A DNA stretch of 7,775 nucleotides from an uncultured Eubacteriales bacterium (lineage in GTDB: Bacteria; Bacillota; Clostridia; TANB77; CAG-508), in contig CAJKVH010000021.1 in assembly GCA_905203305.1 (NCBI GenBank), forward strand, positions 1 through 7,775, written 5' to 3'. Position numbers and translations under genes: made by a program. Numbering within the stretch: position 1 is the stretch's first letter; each line of letters begins with the position of its first letter. The notes beneath the pieces are model-generated. The model did not search any database, was not told where the DNA came from, and was given only the letters and a program-made list of their open reading frames with translations. Of this stretch, positions 1-6,880 are shown piece after piece.

Positions 1-18
1 TAAAGAGAAAATTAAATA

Positions 19-341
19 ATGAATAAGAATAAAGAGAAAGAAATTACACTTATAGCACTGGTTATAAAGTTAATCACGGAAAATATGACTTTAATATTGA
101 CGAAAATTTAAATTTAATTGAGGATGAAAAAGAATTTGATACAAAAGAATGGGATAAAACTGCAGCACCTGAAGATTTATTTATATGGAAAAGTGATGAT
201 CCTAATAGTGATGATTATGGAACAATTATAGGATATAGCAAAAATATAGATAATTATACAATAATAAAATTTGCTACCTTGTCTGGAAATAGAGATGTAT
301 ATATAGGAACTAAAGATTTAAGATTAACAGATATACCATAA
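19..341 (+). pseudogene. Broken gene remnant: prepilin-like leader and out-of-frame C-terminal region
   Basis: Two frames must be joined to read this. From ATG 19 a 30-residue peptide begins MNKNKEKEITLIALVIK and stops at 109-111. Its ITLIALVI core resembles the N-terminal segment of type IV prepilin-like proteins, but Glu stands where the cleavage-site Gly is expected and the hydrophobic stretch breaks off early. A second frame is open from 33 to the TAA at 339-341 (about 102 codons) and has no credible ATG; stops lie just upstream at 24-26 and 30-32. It encodes an acidic, Tyr/Asp-rich stretch with segments such as AAPEDLFIWKSDD and KNIDNYTIIKFATLSG, protein-like but not recognised. The two frames overlap at 33-111, so the frameshift or deletion point cannot be placed. 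The simplest reading is a decayed surface or pilin-like gene. The leader match could be chance; the long open second frame is the firmer part. Confidence 0.45.
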
Positions 342-400
342 ATATTTTTAGTAATAAGTACATAAAAAAATAATAACTTATGCAAGGAGAGATAGAAAAA

Positions 401-1006
401 ATGGAAAATATAAAAAAATATATTCCGAAAATTATATTGTTAGATACGATGCTTTATACGCTAATAATTGTTACATTATATTTTATATTATCTTCATTTA
501 AATTAATGTTTAGAGAATGGATATATATAGTATCTGCTGTAATAATTATAGGTGGTTTTGTTGCTGGTATAATACAATTATTATCAAAAATAAAGGAAAA
601 AGTTTTAAGGAATGTTTTAATAGGAATAGTTATTATTTTATTGTTACTATCAACTCCAGCAATTTTCTTTTTAGGAGCATTTAGTTATACGCCTGAACAT
701 ATTGTCAGAAAAGATGGAAAGAATTATGTAGCATATGTAAATGGATTTTTAAGAACATATGTGTCTTATTATGATTATAAAAACATATTTGTAGTCGGAA
801 ATCAAAAAAGAATAGAAGAAGACTATGGTAAAGGTGGATTTGATCCAATAGAAAATAAATTTGGAAACAAATATGATGTTGAAATGACCACATATTATGA
901 CGAAGATGGAAATGTTGTTAGTAGAGAAAATACAAAATCAGATAATCAAATACAAGAAACAGAAATAGAAAATATTACTAATAACATAGAAGAAACTTAT
1001 AATTGA
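401..1006 (+). CDS. Three-helix membrane protein with a C-terminal soluble domain, function unknown
   Basis: This gene encodes 201 residues. ATG 401 is preferred because AAGGAGA (384-390) lies 10 bases upstream; an in-frame ATG at 380 has no ribosome binding site. Hydrophobic helices lie at about residues 11-31, 40-61 and 70-93. A soluble region follows (about 98-177) that is rich in Tyr, Gly and charged residues, including IVRKDGKNYVAYVNGFL, GNQKRIEEDYGKGGFDP and a TTYYDEDGNV strand pair. The last 25 residues are polar, low-complexity and rich in Glu and Asn. There is no cleavable signal peptide; the first helix probably acts as an anchor. The domain resembles uncharacterised clostridial membrane proteins that I recall only in outline, so no function is given. 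The gene stands alone between two broken genes. The next open stretch continues in the same frame past its TGA, so a former longer gene is possible though unproven. Confidence 0.75.
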   Translation: MENIKKYIPKIILLDTMLYTLIIVTLYFILSSFKLMFREWIYIVSAVIIIGGFVAGIIQLLSKIKEKVLRNVLIGIVIILLLLSTPAIFFLGAFSYTPEHIVRKDGKNYVAYVNGFLRTYVSYYDYKNIFVVGNQKRIEEDYGKGGFDPIENKFGNKYDVEMTTYYDEDGNVVSRENTKSDNQIQETEIENITNNIEETYN

Positions 1007-1682
1007 ATTATAACTAATATAAATTCTAATAGTATTGTTTTTGAAGATGAGTTAAGAAATAAAAAATATTCTATTGATGTAAATAGTTCTTTGAATTGTA
1101 TAAATGGAAGAACAAATGAAAAAGTATATTATGATGAAATGAAAATTGGATATTACATAGATACATATACATATAAAAAATCAAAGGCAATTAGTATATT
1201 AAGTAATATAAAGGGAGAAGAGTTAAGAAAAGAATTGACTAAAAACTTAACATTAGAAGATTCGCCTTATTTAACAGTTTCTCCAATAGGTACGAATATA
1301 GAAATAATAAATAGTAATAAAGCAATATTAACTATAACTTTTGAAGATTTAATACCTGATTATAATGTAGATGGTGGAAAATTTGAAATGTGGGAAATTT
1401 GATAGTACTAGAGTTTCAAATACAGCATTTAAAATTTATTTAAGTAATTGCAATGGCATTGCTCATAACGAAAATGAATGTGTTGAGACATCTGACGGAA
1501 GAAAATTTTATCCAGCAGGTAGATCAGATGGAGATGGAATGATTTAAAGAAAAATAAGTATTAAAGAAGATGGAATTGTAAGATATTATAATACATTTAA
1601 TTTAACAAATTATGATGTGACAGATAACTTAAAAGTACATTTTGGAGATGAGGTAATTGTTGAATTAATAAAGAAAAAATAA
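1007..1682 (+). pseudogene. Decayed gene in pieces (lost start, frameshift, nonsense codon), product unknown
   Basis: Three open stretches read as one protein once repaired. The first is open from 1007 to the TGA at 1400-1402, in the same frame as the upstream gene, and has no ATG or ribosome binding site; TTG 1091 is a poor start. Near 1391-1400 the frame must shift to continue as KFDSTRVSNTAFKIYLSN. Loss of two A residues in the A-run after TGG would explain this. The second piece is interrupted by TAA at 1545-1547, between GDGMI and RKISIKEDG. The last piece ends at TAA 1680-1682 with VTDNLKVHFGDEVIVEL and a lysine tail. The repaired product would be about 225 residues, mostly predicted beta strand, with two Cys near the middle (SNCNG, NECVE). 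No family is recognised. A terminator follows 10 bases later. A 312-base ORF at 1091-1402 is only the first fragment. Confidence 0.6.
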
Positions 1683-1692
1683 GTATAGATTC

Positions 1693-1727
1693 AAAAGATT
1701 AGTTATTTTTTAACTAATCTTTTTTTT
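1693..1727 (+). terminator. Rho-independent terminator after the decayed gene
   Basis: A perfect 13-bp stem (1693-1705 pairing with 1711-1723) has a five-T loop (1706-1710), and a run of T continues to 1727. The stem is AT-rich, as expected for this genome. It insulates the regulator-kinase promoter from upstream transcription. Because the A-tract pairs with the T-tract, it might also work in the reverse direction. Confidence 0.85.
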
Positions 1728-1729
1728 AT

Positions 1730-1752
1730 AGAAATCTTACAAAAAATGTAAG
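1730..1752 (+). promoter_or_regulatory. Operator 1: CTTACA-N5-TGTAAG palindrome
   Basis: The inverted repeat CTTACA (1736-1741), five A, TGTAAG (1747-1752) lies directly upstream of the poor -35 of the response regulator gene. Positions 1730-1751 recur identically at 3519-3540 upstream of the ABC transporter. It resembles the TNACA-spacer-TGTNA type of site described for Bce-like regulators, as I recall it, though the spacer here is five rather than four. The inference is that it is the binding site of the adjacent response regulator and mediates autoregulation. Confidence 0.7.
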
Positions 1753-1780
1753 GTACATATTAAACAAAATATGATATAAT
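1752..1780 (+). promoter_or_regulatory. Promoter of the regulator-kinase operon (extended -10, weak -35)
   Basis: A perfect TATAAT (1775-1780) is preceded by TG one base upstream (1772-1773), an extended -10. The position 17 bases upstream reads GGTACA (1752-1757), matching only the last three bases of the -35 consensus. Operator 1 touches this -35, a placement typical of activation. The predicted start near 1787 falls on the GGAGG at 1787-1791, so the leader would be only about 13 bases. Confidence 0.65.
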
Positions 1781-1799
1781 GCTAATGGAGGTTAGTAAA

Positions 1800-2471
1800 A
1801 TGCAAAAAATACTAATAATAGAAGATGACGAAAAATTAAGAGAAGAATTAGAAACATTTTTAAACAGAAATGGATTTATAGCAACAAGCTTAAAAAAATT
1901 TGACAATGCAGTGGCAGACATATTAGAAATAAAAGCAGACTTATTATTAATTGATATAAACTTACCATATACAGATGGAGAATTTATTTGTAAAGAAATA
2001 AGAAAAACATCTAATGTACCGATCATAATGGTAACAAGCAGAGATAATGAAATGGATGAATTACTATCACTAAATTATGGTGCAGATCAATATGTAACAA
2101 AACCATATAATATTCAAATATTACTTGCAAAAATAGTTGGACTATTAAAAAGAAATCAAAATTCAGGAAATAATCCAGATAAAATAGACTGTGGGAGCTT
2201 TATATTAAATACAGCAGGAAGAATTATAGAAAAAGAAGATAAGAAAATAGAATTAACAAAAAATGAATATAAAATATTAGAATATTTAGTATTACATAGA
2301 CAACAAGTAATATCAAGAGATGAAATAATGGACTACTTATGGGAAAGTGAAGAATTTGTCGATGATAATACTTTAAATGTTAATATTAAAAGACTAAGGA
2401 CAAAACTAGAAGAACTAGGAATAATAAATCAAATTGAAACAAGAAGGGGACAAGGGTATATATTAAAATGA
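1800..2471 (+). CDS. OmpR/PhoB-family response regulator, BceR-like
   Basis: A cytoplasmic transcription factor of 223 residues, the usual OmpR-family length. ATG 1800 is chosen because GGAGG (1787-1791) lies eight bases upstream; an in-frame ATG at 1779 sits inside the -10 box. The receiver domain spans about 1-118: acidic pocket E8, D9 and D10, phospho-acceptor D52 in LLIDINLP, T79 in MVTS, and K101 in VTKPYN. The C-terminal winged helix spans about 130-223, with ELTKNEYKILEYL, the recognition-helix region DDNTLNVNIKRLRTKL, and the wing ETRRGQGYIL. All residues for phosphorylation are present. It overlaps the kinase start by four bases (ATGA), so the two are translationally coupled. In Bce systems the phosphorylated regulator activates the transporter genes. 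The operator in its own promoter suggests autoregulation as well. The family assignment is firm; the exact inducing peptide is unknown. Confidence 0.95.
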   Translation: MQKILIIEDDEKLREELETFLNRNGFIATSLKKFDNAVADILEIKADLLLIDINLPYTDGEFICKEIRKTSNVPIIMVTSRDNEMDELLSLNYGADQYVTKPYNIQILLAKIVGLLKRNQNSGNNPDKIDCGSFILNTAGRIIEKEDKKIELTKNEYKILEYLVLHRQQVISRDEIMDYLWESEEFVDDNTLNVNIKRLRTKLEELGIINQIETRRGQGYILK

Positions 2472-3484
2472 AGTTTGAAGAATTTATAAAAGAGAAAATA
2501 TTATTGATTTTTTTGGTATTATTTATAATAGCAAGTTCGGAAATATTATTATTACCATATCCACAAATAGAAATATTTGTGAGGCTTTATATTGCAATAT
2601 GTCCAGTAATAATTATAGGTATTGATATTGTTGTAGAATATAGAAAAAAGAGTAATTTTTATAATGAATTAAAAAATAATTTAGAAAAATTAGATACTAA
2701 GTATCTAATTTCAGAAATAATAAACACTCCAGATTTTATTGAAGGTAAAATATTAAAAAACACTATACAAGAAACTGGAAAATCTATGCTAGAAAATGTA
2801 AATTCATATAAACGATTACAAGAAGATTATAAGGAATATATAGAATTATGGATTCATGAAATAAAAATTCCTATTGCTACTAGCAAACTAATTATTGAAA
2901 ATAATAAAAATGAAATAACTAAAAGTATTGATGAAGAACTAGATGAAATTGAAAATTATACAGAGCAAGCATTGTTTTATGCTAGAAGTAATACAGTAAA
3001 TAAAGATTATGTTGTAACAAAATCAAATTTAAAAGAGATCGTAAATGGAGCAATACTAAAAAGTAAAAGAGCATTACTTTCAAATAAGATAAGTATAGAA
3101 TTGAATGATTTAGAAAAAGAAGTTTTTACAGATAGCAAATGGGCTACTTTTATAATAAATCAAATTATACAAAATTCAATTAAATATTCTAAAAAAGAAG
3201 ATAAAAAGATACAATTATATGCTAAATCAAATAATGAAAACATTATTTTGTATATAAAAGATAATGGAATTGGAATAAAAAAAGGAGAAATAACAAGAGT
3301 TTTTGAAAAAGGTTTTACAGGAGAAAATGGAAGAAACATAAACAAGAAATCTACTGGTATAGGGTTATATCTATGTAAGAAATTATGCGAAAAATTAGGA
3401 TTAGGAATAGAATTGAATTCAGAAAAAGATATAGGAACAGAAGTAAGAATTATATTTCCTAAAAGCAGTTTTATGAATTTGTAA
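2468..3484 (+). CDS. Intramembrane-sensing histidine kinase, BceS-like
   Basis: 338 residues, the size expected for BceS/GraS-type kinases. Two membrane helices near the N-terminus (about 11-28 and 37-56) are joined by an external loop of roughly eight residues, so there is no real sensor domain; such kinases are switched by the partner transporter. The dimerisation/phosphotransfer region carries H130 in ELWIHEIKIP, the HExKxP signature. The ATP-binding domain shows the N box (N236 in QIIQNSIKYS), G1 (DNGIGI, 265-270), the F box (VFEKGFTG, 278-285) and G2 (STGIGLYL, 295-302), all intact. The start overlaps the regulator stop as ATGA with only a weak upstream G-rich site, so translation is probably coupled. 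The stop codon forms part of the following terminator hairpin. It should phosphorylate the regulator when the permease signals peptide binding. Confidence 0.95.
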   Translation: MKFEEFIKEKILLIFLVLFIIASSEILLLPYPQIEIFVRLYIAICPVIIIGIDIVVEYRKKSNFYNELKNNLEKLDTKYLISEIINTPDFIEGKILKNTIQETGKSMLENVNSYKRLQEDYKEYIELWIHEIKIPIATSKLIIENNKNEITKSIDEELDEIENYTEQALFYARSNTVNKDYVVTKSNLKEIVNGAILKSKRALLSNKISIELNDLEKEVFTDSKWATFIINQIIQNSIKYSKKEDKKIQLYAKSNNENIILYIKDNGIGIKKGEITRVFEKGFTGENGRNINKKSTGIGLYLCKKLCEKLGLGIELNSEKDIGTEVRIIFPKSSFMNL

Positions 3485-3510
3485 GTCCATATTAGTTATG
3501 GACTTATTTT
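3482..3510 (+). terminator. Terminator between kinase and transporter operons
   Basis: A perfect 9-bp stem, TAAGTCCAT (3482-3490) with ATGGACTTA (3498-3506), has a seven-base loop and is followed by TTTT (3507-3510). The kinase stop codon is the first three bases of the stem. The T-run is short, so some read-through into the transporter genes is likely. Confidence 0.65.
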
Positions 3511-3518
3511 CATAAATG

Positions 3519-3555
3519 AGAAATCTTACAAAAAATGTAATGTTATTGTAAGGTA
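3519..3555 (+). promoter_or_regulatory. Operator 2: palindrome plus an extra half-site upstream of the transporter genes
   Basis: Positions 3519-3540 repeat the 22 bases of operator 1 exactly, including CTTACA (3525-3530) and TGTAA (3536-3540). An 11-base segment, TGTTATTGTAA (3541-3551), follows before the shared GGTA (3552-3555). It adds a third half-site, TGTAAG (3547-3552), exactly 11 bases after the second. It is probably bound by the neighbouring response regulator to activate the transporter genes, with the third half-site perhaps placing a second dimer. Confidence 0.7.
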
Positions 3556-3561
3556 AATCGA

Positions 3562-3590
3562 TGGCAACTATTTTAAAATGAATTTATAAT
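3562..3590 (+). promoter_or_regulatory. Promoter of the ABC transporter operon
   Basis: TATAAT (3585-3590) has TGGCAA (3562-3567) 17 bases upstream, matching the -35 consensus at only three of six bases. The poor -35 with operator 2 just upstream fits an activator-dependent promoter. The predicted start near 3597 leaves a leader of about 28 bases that includes AAGGAG (3611-3616). Confidence 0.6.
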
Positions 3591-3624
3591 GTAGATATAC
3601 AAAGAAAAGGAAGGAGTTTTTTAG

Positions 3625-4392
3625 ATGGAAAATGTATTAGAGGTTAAAAACATAGAAAAATACTATGGAAACAAATCTAATTTAACAAAAGCAATAGACA
3701 ATATTAGCTTTAATGTAAAAAATGGAGAGTTTGTAGGAATTATGGGAGCAAGTGGCTCTGGTAAAACTACACTTTTGAATTGTGTATCTACTATTGATAG
3801 AGTAACAGCAGGACATATCATTATCAACGGAGAAGATATTACAAAACTTAAAGGAAATAAATTAAACAAATTTAGGAGAGAGGAACTAGGCTTTATATTC
3901 CAAGACTTTAATTTATTAGATACATTAACAATTTATGAAAATATAGCTTTAGCATTAACAATTCAAAAAGTAAATGCTACTGAAATTAACAATAGAGTTC
4001 ACGAAATAGCAAAAAAATTAGATATTTTAGGAATAATGAACAAGTATCCATATCAAGTATCTGGAGGGCAAAAGCAAAGATGTGCAGCTGCAAGAGCAAT
4101 AATAACAAATCCCAAAATAGTATTGGCAGATGAGCCAACAGGTGCATTAGATAGTAAATCAGCAAGACAGTTATTGATGACATTTGATTACTTACATCAA
4201 AAATTAAACGCAACAATTTTAATGGTAACACATGATGCTTTTACAGCAAGTTATGCAGATAGAATTATATTTATAAAAGACGGAAAAATCTTTAATGAAT
4301 TAGTTAAAGGAAATGATTCAAGAAAACAATTTTTTGAGAAGATAATTGAGGTGCAAACACTTCTTGGAGGTGATTTGAACGATGTTATTTAA
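3625..4392 (+). CDS. ABC transporter ATP-binding protein, BceA-like
   Basis: 255 residues, a full-length nucleotide-binding subunit of the MacB/LolD-like group that serves peptide-resistance exporters. Visible motifs are Walker A GASGSGKT (41-48), Q-loop Q93 in FIFQDFNLL, signature VSGGQKQR (145-152), Walker B IVLADEP (165-171) with catalytic E170, the D-loop ALD (174-176) and the switch histidine H203 in VTHD. All catalytic residues are present. AAGGAG (3611-3616) lies eight bases before ATG 3625. The 3' end overlaps the permease by 11 bases, and the permease ribosome binding site lies within this gene, so the two are co-translated. Two copies should dimerise beneath one permease at the inner face of the membrane. 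In this family ATP use both removes the peptide from its lipid target and drives signalling to the kinase. Confidence 0.95.
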   Translation: MENVLEVKNIEKYYGNKSNLTKAIDNISFNVKNGEFVGIMGASGSGKTTLLNCVSTIDRVTAGHIIINGEDITKLKGNKLNKFRREELGFIFQDFNLLDTLTIYENIALALTIQKVNATEINNRVHEIAKKLDILGIMNKYPYQVSGGQKQRCAAARAIITNPKIVLADEPTGALDSKSARQLLMTFDYLHQKLNATILMVTHDAFTASYADRIIFIKDGKIFNELVKGNDSRKQFFEKIIEVQTLLGGDLNDVI

Positions 4393-6466
4393 GTTATCAA
4401 TTAAAAATATGAAAAAGAGCTTTAAGGATTATGCTATATATTTTTTAACATTAGTGTTAGGAGTTGCAATATTCTATATGTTCAACTCATTAGATAGTCA
4501 AGAAGCAATGCTACAAGTATCTAGTTCAACAAGGGACATCATCAAACTTATGGTAAGTATGCTAGGATATGTATCGGTATTTGTTGCAGTAGTATTAGGG
4601 TTATTGATTGTATATGCAAATAATTTTTTAATTAATAGAAGGAAAAAAGAATTTGGAATATATATGACCTTAGGAATGGGGAAAAGGCAAATATCAAAAA
4701 TAATACTTATGGAAACAATATTAGTAGGAATTATGTCATTAATTGTAGGCTTAATTATAGGTGTATTTGCATCGCAATTCATGTCTATATTAGTTGCTAA
4801 AATGTTTGAAGCAGATATGAGCAAATTTCAATTTGTATTTTCAAAAGATGCCTGTATAAAAACTGGTATTTATTTTGCAGTAATGTATGTAGCAGTAATG
4901 TTCTTCAATACATTTACAGTTTCAAGATATAAATTAATTAATTTATTAAATGCTAGTAAGAAAAATGAGAATGTAAAAATAAAAAATCCTATTATATGTA
5001 TTTTAGTATTTTTAGGAGCTGTAGTTATACTTGGATATGCTTATTGGAAAGTAACAGGAGATGTTAGTAGTTTAACAACAGCAGATAAAATTTTACCACC
5101 TATTTTAATGGGAATTGTTGGAACAGTAGCAGTTTTTTGGTCTTTATCAGGATTTATAATACAAATAGTTCAAAAAATGAAAAATATTTATTTTAAAAAT
5201 ACCAATATGTTTGTATTAAGACAAATAAACAACAAGATCAATACAATGGTTATAAGCATGAGTGTAATATGTTTAATGCTATTTATGACGATTTCAATAC
5301 TTTCTTCAAGCTTAGCATTAAGAAATACAATGCAAAGAGAATTAGTAGAAATGACACCAGTGGATTTGAATCTATATAAAACAGCAAATCTACCAGAAAG
5401 TTATATAAAATATGGAAAAGAAGTAAAGACAACAGAAGCTCAAAGAGCAGATTCAAGAATTACACTACAAGAAACATTGAAGAATAATAGACTAGATATG
5501 ACATTACTTAAAGATGTAATAGAAATACCAATTTATGCAACCAATGATTTAACTATGGGAGATTTCTTGAAAAATAAACTACAATCAATAAAATTAGAAT
5601 TTCCAATGCTTGCTTATGAAACAGCAGAAGAAATAGTAAAAATATCAGACTATAATAAAGTAGCTTCACTTTATGGAATAGAACAATATGAATTGAAAGA
5701 TAATGAATATATTGTACTTTGTGATTTTGATGGAATTGGAACTATAAGAGATAGAGTACTAGCAGATGAAAATATATTGGAGATTGCAGGAAAAGAATAT
5801 AAGTCAAAATATAATGAATGTAAAAGTGGTTTTATTATGATGTCAACAAGTCATATGAATACAGGTATTATTTTAGTACCAGATAGTTGTAACTTAACAG
5901 ATGATATGAAAGAAAAACAATTTTTAGTTGCCAATTTTAATGCAAATACAGATGAGGAAAAGCAAGAAATAGAAGAAATATTTAGAAGTAATGATTCCGT
6001 TCTTATTCAAAACTTGAATGAAAATGGTTTAGAAATAGATGGTATGACAAAAATATCTATAATTGAATCAAGTGTTGGAGTAGCAACAATAGTTACATTT
6101 ATTGCAATTTATTTAGGAATTATATTTCTAATTGCAAGTTCAGCTATTTTAGCTTTAAAACAATTAACAGATAGCTCAGATAATAAACAAAGATATACTA
6201 TTTTAAGAAAAATTGGTTGTGACGAAAAGATGATTAATAAAGCATTATTTAGACAAATTGGAATATTTTTTGGAGTTCCACTTGTTCTTGCAATTATACA
6301 TTCTGTATTTGGAATACAATTTGCAATTACAATAATGTCTGGATTAGCAAGTAAAAAAGATTTATTACCATCAGCTATTGCAACTGTAATTATTATAGGT
6401 ATAATTTATGGAGCATATTTCTTAGCTACATACTTAGGTAGTAGAAATATCATTAAAGAGGAATAA
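4382..6466 (+). CDS. ABC transporter permease, BceB-like, with FtsX domains and a large extracellular domain
   Basis: 694 residues, slightly longer than B. subtilis BceB (about 650). The layout is that of the BceB family. Ten membrane helices lie at about 18-38, 56-80, 108-136, 161-180, 203-222, 238-262, 286-312, 565-592, 623-648 and 662-686. A single external domain of about 250 residues (313-563) lies between helices 7 and 8. FtsX-type cytoplasmic segments are visible: NRRKKEFGIYMTLGMGKRQI after helix 2 and SDNKQRYTILRKIGCDEKMI after helix 8. The external domain is thought to recognise peptide antibiotics bound to cell-wall lipid intermediates, and the permease also acts as the sensor for the kinase. 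GGAGGTGA (4366-4373) lies eight bases before ATG 4382. The start overlaps the ATPase by 11 bases. The external domain is the most variable part of the family, so the peptide specificity cannot be read from sequence. Confidence 0.95.
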   Translation: MLFKLSIKNMKKSFKDYAIYFLTLVLGVAIFYMFNSLDSQEAMLQVSSSTRDIIKLMVSMLGYVSVFVAVVLGLLIVYANNFLINRRKKEFGIYMTLGMGKRQISKIILMETILVGIMSLIVGLIIGVFASQFMSILVAKMFEADMSKFQFVFSKDACIKTGIYFAVMYVAVMFFNTFTVSRYKLINLLNASKKNENVKIKNPIICILVFLGAVVILGYAYWKVTGDVSSLTTADKILPPILMGIVGTVAVFWSLSGFIIQIVQKMKNIYFKNTNMFVLRQINNKINTMVISMSVICLMLFMTISILSSSLALRNTMQRELVEMTPVDLNLYKTANLPESYIKYGKEVKTTEAQRADSRITLQETLKNNRLDMTLLKDVIEIPIYATNDLTMGDFLKNKLQSIKLEFPMLAYETAEEIVKISDYNKVASLYGIEQYELKDNEYIVLCDFDGIGTIRDRVLADENILEIAGKEYKSKYNECKSGFIMMSTSHMNTGIILVPDSCNLTDDMKEKQFLVANFNANTDEEKQEIEEIFRSNDSVLIQNLNENGLEIDGMTKISIIESSVGVATIVTFIAIYLGIIFLIASSAILALKQLTDSSDNKQRYTILRKIGCDEKMINKALFRQIGIFFGVPLVLAIIHSVFGIQFAITIMSGLASKKDLLPSAIATVIIIGIIYGAYFLATYLGSRNIIKEE

Positions 6467-6470
6467 TTTT

Positions 6471-6599
6471 TATACAGAGCAAGTAAATGGTAAAAATGCA
6501 GATATAGTAACAACAACATCACAATTTACAAAAGCAATGCCAGAAAATAATCCATTAGAAGATATTATTCCGATTGATAAGAAATTTAAAATATGCTAA
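6471..6599 (+). pseudogene. Orphan 3' coding remnant after the permease
   Basis: From just after the permease stop, a frame without a start codon reads as a good protein tail: YTEQVNGKNADIVTTTS, then QFTKAMPENNPLEDIIPIDK and KFKIC, ending in TAA 6597-6599. Codon choice matches the neighbours. It is not in the permease frame. The only internal ATG (6537) lacks a ribosome binding site and would give 20 residues. It is best explained as the 3' end of another gene whose front was lost when the transporter module arrived or by a later deletion. The family is not recognised. Confidence 0.4.
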
Positions 6600-6880
6600 T
6601 TTTTTCTAATTTGAATAAAAATGCATAGAGTAGGGGGGATAGCCATATTTTTAATGTTTGGTTTTTAATTTATATGTATTTTAATTATTATAATTTAAAC
6701 TTGTGAGAATCAATTTTAAGCCGTTTTTATTTTTAAGGCTTATAGATTTGTTGTTGGTAAAATATGAAATAAAAAATTATTAAGTAATAAAATTAAATTT
6801 AAATTGAAAAATAATTTTAGATATAAAATTATAAAGATAAATTATAAAACTGATTTAAAATTGATTTTAGAAATAAATAT
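6600..6880. other. AT-rich gene-less stretch with one weak hairpin
   Basis: I see no open frame with a ribosome binding site on either strand. A G-run (GGGGGG) lies near 6633-6638. A 6-bp hairpin, TAAGCC (6717-6722) with GGCTTA (6737-6742) around a T-rich 14-base loop, could be a weak terminator remnant. From 6760 to 6880 the sequence is almost pure A/T with loosely repeated TTTAAATTGA-like words. Confidence 0.4.

Noticed and set aside
380..400. Earlier in-frame ATG for the membrane protein
   Set aside because: No ribosome binding site precedes it, while AAGGAGA is well placed for ATG 401 and lies inside the would-be extension.
1004..1006. TGA read as an amino acid, joining the membrane gene to the following frame
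   Set aside because: TGG is used for Trp in the intact genes, and TGA ends the response regulator at the expected place, so a recoded TGA is not supported.
1091..1402. A stand-alone 103-residue gene starting at TTG
   Set aside because: There is no ribosome binding site, the frame is open well upstream of the TTG, and the protein continues in another frame downstream; it is a fragment of a broken gene.
1779..1799. Earlier in-frame ATG for the response regulator
   Set aside because: It lies within the TATAAT box and before GGAGG; ATG 1800 gives the standard receiver N-terminus MQKILIIEDD.
1760..2026. Reverse-strand open frame over the response regulator, and similar ones at 705-893, 3160-3345, 3663-3869, 3986-4231 and 4498-4824
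   Set aside because: All lie opposite well-identified genes, lack ribosome binding sites, and show no recognisable protein motifs.
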